From Actinomycetota bacterium (GTDB lineage Bacteria; Actinomycetota; UBA4738; HRBIN12), in NCBI GenBank assembly GCA_005883885.1, contig VAYF01000061.1:1-9455 (forward strand): a stretch of DNA of 9,455 bases. The letters are read 5' to 3'. The notes beneath the pieces were generated by a model that saw nothing but the letters and a program-made list of their open reading frames with translations, did no database searches and had not been told where the DNA came from. Each line of letters opens with the position of its first letter. Position 1 is the first letter of the stretch. This document shows, piece by piece, positions 6,062 through 9,455 of this stretch. The position numbers and the translations under genes are program-made.

Positions 6062-6130
6062 TGGATCCTTACCTTCTTCTTACCCCCGCGGGGGATCAGG
6101 TGCTGCGGTCTCCGAGATGATTCCTGCAGC

Positions 6131-6424
6131 ATGCCGCGCGCAGGGCAACGTCGCAGGCGGACATCCTCGCACCGGGCCGAGGAGCTCGCTTCGGGCCGGC
6201 GAAGGGCCGCCGCCGCCAAGGGCGTGCTCGCCGCGTGCGGCGCTTCCGCCTTCGTCGTCGCGATGGTGTTCGCGCGCCACTCGTACGCGGGCCATCCGAA
6301 GGAGCCCGTTTCCGCGCTGGCCGCATCCCCGCGGTTCGTCCGGATCGTCCGGCGGAACCTCCTGCAGGCGGGCGTCGTCGCGCCGGCAGAGGCCCCGCCG
6401 GGAGCCGCGACGGCGGTGTCGTGA
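6131..6424 (+). CDS. Small single-pass membrane protein, first gene of the ApbE operon
   Basis: A 97-residue protein. Residues 1-30 are strongly basic (many Arg, with Ala near the end), residues 31-48 form one hydrophobic helix, and the rest (49-97) begins RHSYAGHPKEPVS and ends in an Ala/Pro-rich tail. By the positive-inside rule the N-terminus is cytoplasmic and the last 50 residues are outside. Its stop overlaps the ApbE start as GTGA, so the two are translationally coupled and likely work together. I find no known domain and no flavinylation motif (D-x-x-S/T-G-A-T/S); the tail PPGAAT lacks the acceptor hydroxyl in the right place. The ATG at 6131 has no strong Shine-Dalgarno, so a later start is possible. 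Confidence 0.65.
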   Translation: MPRAGQRRRRTSSHRAEELASGRRRAAAAKGVLAACGASAFVVAMVFARHSYAGHPKEPVSALAASPRFVRIVRRNLLQAGVVAPAEAPPGAATAVS

Positions 6425-7269
6425 GCGATCACCGGTTCACCGCGATGGGCTGCGAGGTCCTCGTCGGCGGCGCGACCCGTTCCGAACGTGCTGCGATCGA
6501 GCGGCTGTTCGCGGAGCGCGAGGCCGTCTTCAGCCGCTTCGTCCCGGGGAGCGAGTTGAGCCGCGTCAACGCGTCGGCAGGGCGCGTGATCATGGTCTCG
6601 CCGCTCTTCGCCCAGACCCTTCGAATCGCACTCGACGCCGCGGCGGAGACCGAGGGGTTGGTGGTGCCCACCCTCGGGGGAGCGCTCCAGGCTGCGGGCT
6701 ACACGCGCGACTCCTCGGCGCTCGCACCCGACCCGGCGCCTCCCGCTCCCGCGCCGCCCGCAGGCTCGGTGTTCGCGCTCGGACGCTTCGTGGGGCTCGA
6801 CGCGGGCGTCACGCTCGATCTGAACGGCGTCGTGAAGGCGCTCGCGGTCGACGACGCGGTCGCGCTCATCGGCGGTGACGGGTTCGTCTCGGCGGGAGGC
6901 GACGTGGCGGCCCGCGGCGAGCTCACGGTCGCGCTTCCCGGCGGCGGGTCCGTCGCGTTGCGTGCAGGGGCGCTCGCGACGAGCGGGAGCACGAAACGGT
7001 GGTGGCTCCGCGGCGGGAACGTCCAGCACCACCTGATCGACCCGCGCACCTCGCGTCCGGCTGAGACCCCCTGGTCCCAGGTGACGGTATGCGGCGCCTC
7101 GTGCCTTGCGGCGGATATCGCGGCGAAGGCCGGCTTCCTGCTGAGGGAGCGCGGCCCCGCGTGGCTCGACCGGAAGGGGATCCCGGCCCGGTTCCTCACC
7201 GCCGATGACGAGATCACGGCGAACGCCGCATGGCGCACGAGCATGGGCGAGTCGGCCCCGTGCATCTGA
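6421..7269 (+). CDS. apbE: FAD:protein FMN transferase (ApbE family)
   Basis: A 282-residue ApbE. The enzyme splits FAD and attaches FMN through a phosphoester bond to Ser/Thr of target proteins, mostly membrane redox proteins. Family motifs appear in order: N-terminal FTAMGCEV (6-13), SRF...SELSRVN (38-50), TLDLNGVVKALAVD (131-144, the DLxGxxKGxxxD equivalent), SAGGD (157-161), ATSGS followed by a basic/aromatic patch (186-195), HHLIDPRTSRPA (203-214) and ASCLAADIAAKA (226-237) with D232 at the Mg2+ site. The Thr usually four residues after that Asp is Lys here. There is no signal peptide or lipobox, unlike the secreted Gram-negative enzymes. The GTG start is fixed by the 4-nt GTGA overlap with the preceding gene. 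The next gene overlaps its 3' end. Confidence 0.93.
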   Translation: MSDHRFTAMGCEVLVGGATRSERAAIERLFAEREAVFSRFVPGSELSRVNASAGRVIMVSPLFAQTLRIALDAAAETEGLVVPTLGGALQAAGYTRDSSALAPDPAPPAPAPPAGSVFALGRFVGLDAGVTLDLNGVVKALAVDDAVALIGGDGFVSAGGDVAARGELTVALPGGGSVALRAGALATSGSTKRWWLRGGNVQHHLIDPRTSRPAETPWSQVTVCGASCLAADIAAKAGFLLRERGPAWLDRKGIPARFLTADDEITANAAWRTSMGESAPCI

Positions 7270-8243
7270 CCTCGAGCCCGATCGACTGGTACGCCGCTCG
7301 TGCCGGCGGCGTGGTCGCGTACGTCCTCCTGTCGGCGAACGTGACGATCGGGCTGCTGATGACCGGCAAGAAGTCGATGAAGCACTGGCCCCGGTTCGCC
7401 CTGGAAGACGTGCATCGTTTCGGCGGCATCCTCGTCGGCACCTTCCTGGTCCTGCACATCACGGCGGTCGCGATCGACGCCTACCTCCCGTTCTCGCTGA
7501 CCTCGCTGGTGGTTCCCCTGGTCGCCTCCTACCGCCCGATCTGGACCGCGCTCGGCATCGTCGCCGCGGAACTGCTCCTCGCCCTCGCGTTCACGAACCA
7601 CTACCGGAACGTCCAGATCAGCTACCGGTTCTGGCGGCGGGCACACTTCGTCAACTTCGTCGTGTGGGGCGCGGCGACGCTGCACGGGCTCGGGAGCGGG
7701 ACCGATCGCAGCGCTGCGTGGTTCGTCCTGATCGATGCCGTCGCCGTCGGAACCGTCTGCGCGCTCATCACCTGGCGCGTGCTCCGCCGCTGGCGGCCCT
7801 CGGCGTCGCTCCTTCGCATCGCCCCGGTGGCCGCCGCGCTGATCGCCGTGGTGTCGATCGGCGCGCTCGCACGCGGGCCGTTGCGGTTCCAGCCGAAGGA
7901 GTGGAACGCCGCGAGCTTCAGCGACACGTTGCAGGGCCGGATCCTCGTCAACAACGGCGTCACGCGCGGGATCGTGTCGATGGCGGGCAACGGAACCGGG
8001 TCGCAGCGCGTGCTCGTCCGCGCGGACCTGTTGGTGTCACCGCAGCGGTTGGTCTCGACCGAGTTCCAGATGGAGTACCTGCCGAGCGGCGCGCTCTGCA
8101 CCGGCACCGTGACGCAGGTGCACGGGTCAAGCTTCCGGGCGACGTGTCACCTGCCGGACGGCGCGGCACGCTACATCGACGCCCACTGGCCGCAGAGCGT
8201 CGATGGGACCGTCACCGGCGGGGTGCTCACGGCTCACGCGTGA
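7230..8243 (+). CDS. Ferric-reductase-like haem-b membrane protein with extracytoplasmic C-terminal domain
   Basis: A 337-residue protein. Six membrane helices are predicted at about 23-45, 63-86, 103-121, 138-154, 164-183 and 196-215. Basic loops (46-58, 123-138, 182-197) indicate N-terminus out and C-terminus out. Two His pairs, H62/H76 (DVHRFGG, LVLHITA) and H139/H152 (RAHFVNF, ATLHGL), sit at the 13-14-residue spacing used to hold two stacked haem b groups in ferric reductase-like transmembrane domains. Instead of the cytoplasmic FAD/NAD(P)H domain of true ferric reductases, residues 222-337 form a beta-rich-looking extracytoplasmic domain with two Cys (C290, C306) that could form a disulfide. 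It likely moves electrons across the membrane in a flavin-linked module with ApbE. The start at 7230 gives a 40-nt overlap with apbE; GTG at 7260, just before LTSSPIDWYAAR, is an equally good alternative. Confidence 0.88.
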   Translation: MAHEHGRVGPVHLTSSPIDWYAARAGGVVAYVLLSANVTIGLLMTGKKSMKHWPRFALEDVHRFGGILVGTFLVLHITAVAIDAYLPFSLTSLVVPLVASYRPIWTALGIVAAELLLALAFTNHYRNVQISYRFWRRAHFVNFVVWGAATLHGLGSGTDRSAAWFVLIDAVAVGTVCALITWRVLRRWRPSASLLRIAPVAAALIAVVSIGALARGPLRFQPKEWNAASFSDTLQGRILVNNGVTRGIVSMAGNGTGSQRVLVRADLLVSPQRLVSTEFQMEYLPSGALCTGTVTQVHGSSFRATCHLPDGAARYIDAHWPQSVDGTVTGGVLTAHA

Positions 8244-8701
8244 TCGCCGGCCGGGAGCGCTCCCGATCGGAGCTCCTCGGCCCACTCCCGCAGCCTGGGG
8301 AGGTGCTTCGCGTAGTGCGCCGGTCCCGCTTTCTCGATCCACCAGGCCGCATCCTCGGACACTTCTGGAAGCGACCGGAGCGTGCGCAGCGTCTGTGCCC
8401 TCGCGGCCTCGGCCTGCGCGTGCGTCTCCCGCAGCGTGAGCGGTCGGAGCGCGTCCAGGAACTCCTCGTTCTTCGCGTCGATGTCGAGCTCGCCCGCTCG
8501 GTAGGTGCCCACGCGGATCCGTTCGAGCGCGATCCCGGCCTCGGCGAGCCAGCTGCCGAGGTGCCCGATCAGGTCCTTCACCGACCATCCTTCCGGGAAG
8601 TAACCGGGGGTCTCGGCCTCGGCCGGCGACAACGGGTCGATCAGCAGGTGGAGCTCGGTCCAGCCGGCGTCTTCGTCCCGGAGCAGGTCGTCGATGTTCA
8701 T
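8234..8701 (-). CDS. DinB-superfamily (four-helix-bundle) protein
   Basis: A 155-residue protein of the DinB / mycothiol-dependent maleylpyruvate isomerase-like / DUF1706 superfamily. The family signature GWSVKDLIGHLGSWLAE (38-54) supplies the first metal-ligand His (H47). HYAKH near the C-terminus (129-133) supplies the other two (H129, H133), completing a three-His site for a divalent metal. Length is normal. Characterised relatives are thiol-dependent transferases or isomerases; no specific reaction can be given here. The ATG (8699-8701) overlaps the TGA of the NuoF-like gene as ATGA, so it is translationally coupled to it. Its 3' end overlaps the end of the convergent membrane-protein gene by 10 nt. 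Confidence 0.85.
   Translation of the reverse strand: MNIDDLLRDEDAGWTELHLLIDPLSPAEAETPGYFPEGWSVKDLIGHLGSWLAEAGIALERIRVGTYRAGELDIDAKNEEFLDALRPLTLRETHAQAEAARAQTLRTLRSLPEVSEDAAWWIEKAGPAHYAKHLPRLREWAEELRSGALPAGDHA
8252..8265. repeat. Perfect 14-bp palindrome at the convergent gene junction
   Basis: CGGGAGC-GCTCCCG is self-complementary, lies 9 nt after the plus-strand stop and is inside the last codons of the DinB-like gene. GATCG (8242-8246) and CGATC (8264-8268) can pair outside it. It may act as a terminator for the plus-strand operon; no T-tract is present. Confidence 0.35.
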
Positions 8702-9455
8702 GCGTAGGTCCAGTCCGGCTGCCTGTGGACGTAGTCCACGTCGTACACGAAGCGTCCCGAGCGATCCCGGTCGACGATCTTGTGGAAGGGAAGCTCGCGC
8801 GGGAGCGGACAGTCCGCCCCGATGTGCCGGCGGAACTCCTCGTCGAACACCTGCACCAGGCTCTGCATCAACAGGCTCTCACCGGTCGGGAGCGCACACT
8901 TCTGTCCATCGGTCGAGCTTCGGGATCGGACGAGGACGAGCTCGATGTCCCGCTCCGAGCCCCGCCCCGACTCGAGCGTCGCCAGCGCCTCGGTGGCCTC
9001 GCCGGTGCCGAACTTACAAGCGGGACATTGCCCGCACGATTCGACGGACAGGAACCGCGAATACCGATACGCGGCCTGGACCATGCACGCCGAGTCGTCG
9101 AACACCGCGAACCCGCCCGCGCCCAGACCGGAGCCCACCTCGCGCATCGAGTCGAAGTCCATCGGCGTGTCGAGCTCCTGCGGCACCATGACGGTGTTCG
9201 ATGCACCCGGGAAGATCGCCTTGATCGTTCGGCCTTCCTGCGCGCCGCCGCCGGCCTCCTCCACGAGCGAGCGCAACGGGGAGCCGAGGGGAAGCTCGAA
9301 CACACCCTCGCGTTGGACGTCGCCGCAGACGGTGAACACCATCGTGCCGGGGGAGTCGACGGTGCCTGTCGCCCGCAGCCAGTCGGGGCCCTCTCGAAGG
9401 ATGTGCGGCACGTTCGCGAGCGTCTCGACGTTGTTGACGAGGGTCGGGTTGTCGT
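8698..9455 (-). CDS. nuoF: NADH dehydrogenase NuoF-like subunit (5' part outside window)
   Basis: The C-terminal 251 residues of a NuoF/HoxF-type flavoprotein; the N-terminal FMN/NADH-binding domain lies beyond the right edge. The visible part starts with PTLVNNVETLANV, a NuoF hallmark, then an SLBB-like domain (about 37-100) containing CGDVQREGVFELP, then MDFDSM...GSGLGAGGF (98-115) and the 4Fe-4S binding region: ESCGQCPACKFGT (C140, C143, C146) with the fourth ligand in KCALPTGES (C186). The usual C-x-P-C-R-E-G is C-P-A-C-K-F-G here. It would oxidise NADH and pass electrons to iron-sulfur partners, in complex I or in a NAD-linked dehydrogenase/hydrogenase such as formate dehydrogenase; neighbours to the right would decide. 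A C-terminal tail (about 220-251, ending QPDWTYA) extends past the usual end. The stop overlaps the DinB-like start. Confidence 0.88.
   Translation of the reverse strand, partial: DNPTLVNNVETLANVPHILREGPDWLRATGTVDSPGTMVFTVCGDVQREGVFELPLGSPLRSLVEEAGGGAQEGRTIKAIFPGASNTVMVPQELDTPMDFDSMREVGSGLGAGGFAVFDDSACMVQAAYRYSRFLSVESCGQCPACKFGTGEATEALATLESGRGSERDIELVLVRSRSSTDGQKCALPTGESLLMQSLVQVFDEEFRRHIGADCPLPRELPFHKIVDRDRSGRFVYDVDYVHRQPDWTYA

Noticed and set aside
6083..6094. CCCCCGCGGGGG palindrome before the small membrane-protein gene
   Set aside because: A simple G/C run in GC-rich DNA with no loop. It could be a weak hairpin, but nothing else supports a function.
5866..7032. Minus-strand open frame of about 388 codons opposite apbE
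   Set aside because: Antisense to apbE, whose motifs are all present; the translation is low complexity.
7205..8707. Long plus-strand open frame of about 500 codons overlapping the haem membrane protein and DinB gene
   Set aside because: Arg/Pro-rich translation without domains, out of frame with two well-supported genes; typical of high-GC DNA.

Overview
The window is GC-rich (strong G/C preference at third codon positions, GTG and TTG starts, tightly packed genes with 4-nt start/stop overlaps). Together with the gene families present, this suggests a chromosomal segment of a high-GC actinobacterium, possibly a little-studied deep-branching lineage. I see no rRNA, tRNA, CRISPR array, insertion sequence or phage gene. 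The high GC content produces many long open frames antisense or out of frame to the real genes; I discarded these.

Left part (1-3473). A minus-strand pair encodes a helix-hairpin-helix DNA-glycosylase-like protein and an M20 carboxypeptidase (cut by the window edge), joined by an ATGA overlap. Divergent from it is a membrane-anchored cyclic-nucleotide-binding protein; the intergenic gap holds a perfect 14-bp palindrome and a plausible promoter. Convergent to that gene is an AHSA1/SRPBCC protein. Upstream of it are a possible 32-residue membrane peptide on the minus strand and, on the plus strand, an 8-helix membrane protein of unknown function.

Middle part (3474-6062). A secreted TIGR03118-family protein ends at a strong hairpin terminator. 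About 385 nt without a convincing gene follow. Next is an unrecognised protein with a C-terminal four-cysteine, zinc-ribbon-like module and a poorly supported TTG start, closed by another GC-rich hairpin.

Right part (6063-9455). A plus-strand operon of three overlapping genes encodes a small single-pass membrane protein, ApbE (FAD:protein FMN transferase) and a ferric-reductase-like six-helix haem-b membrane protein with an extra extracytoplasmic C-terminal domain in place of the usual flavin/NAD domain. This looks like a membrane flavin/haem electron-transfer module, but no standard FMN-binding substrate for ApbE is encoded here. The last gene meets, with a 10-nt tail overlap, a minus-strand pair: a NuoF-like NADH dehydrogenase subunit (N-terminal part outside the window) coupled by ATGA to a DinB-fold protein.

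The most interesting part is the ApbE/haem-membrane-protein operon. Nothing here is clearly a wholly new system.
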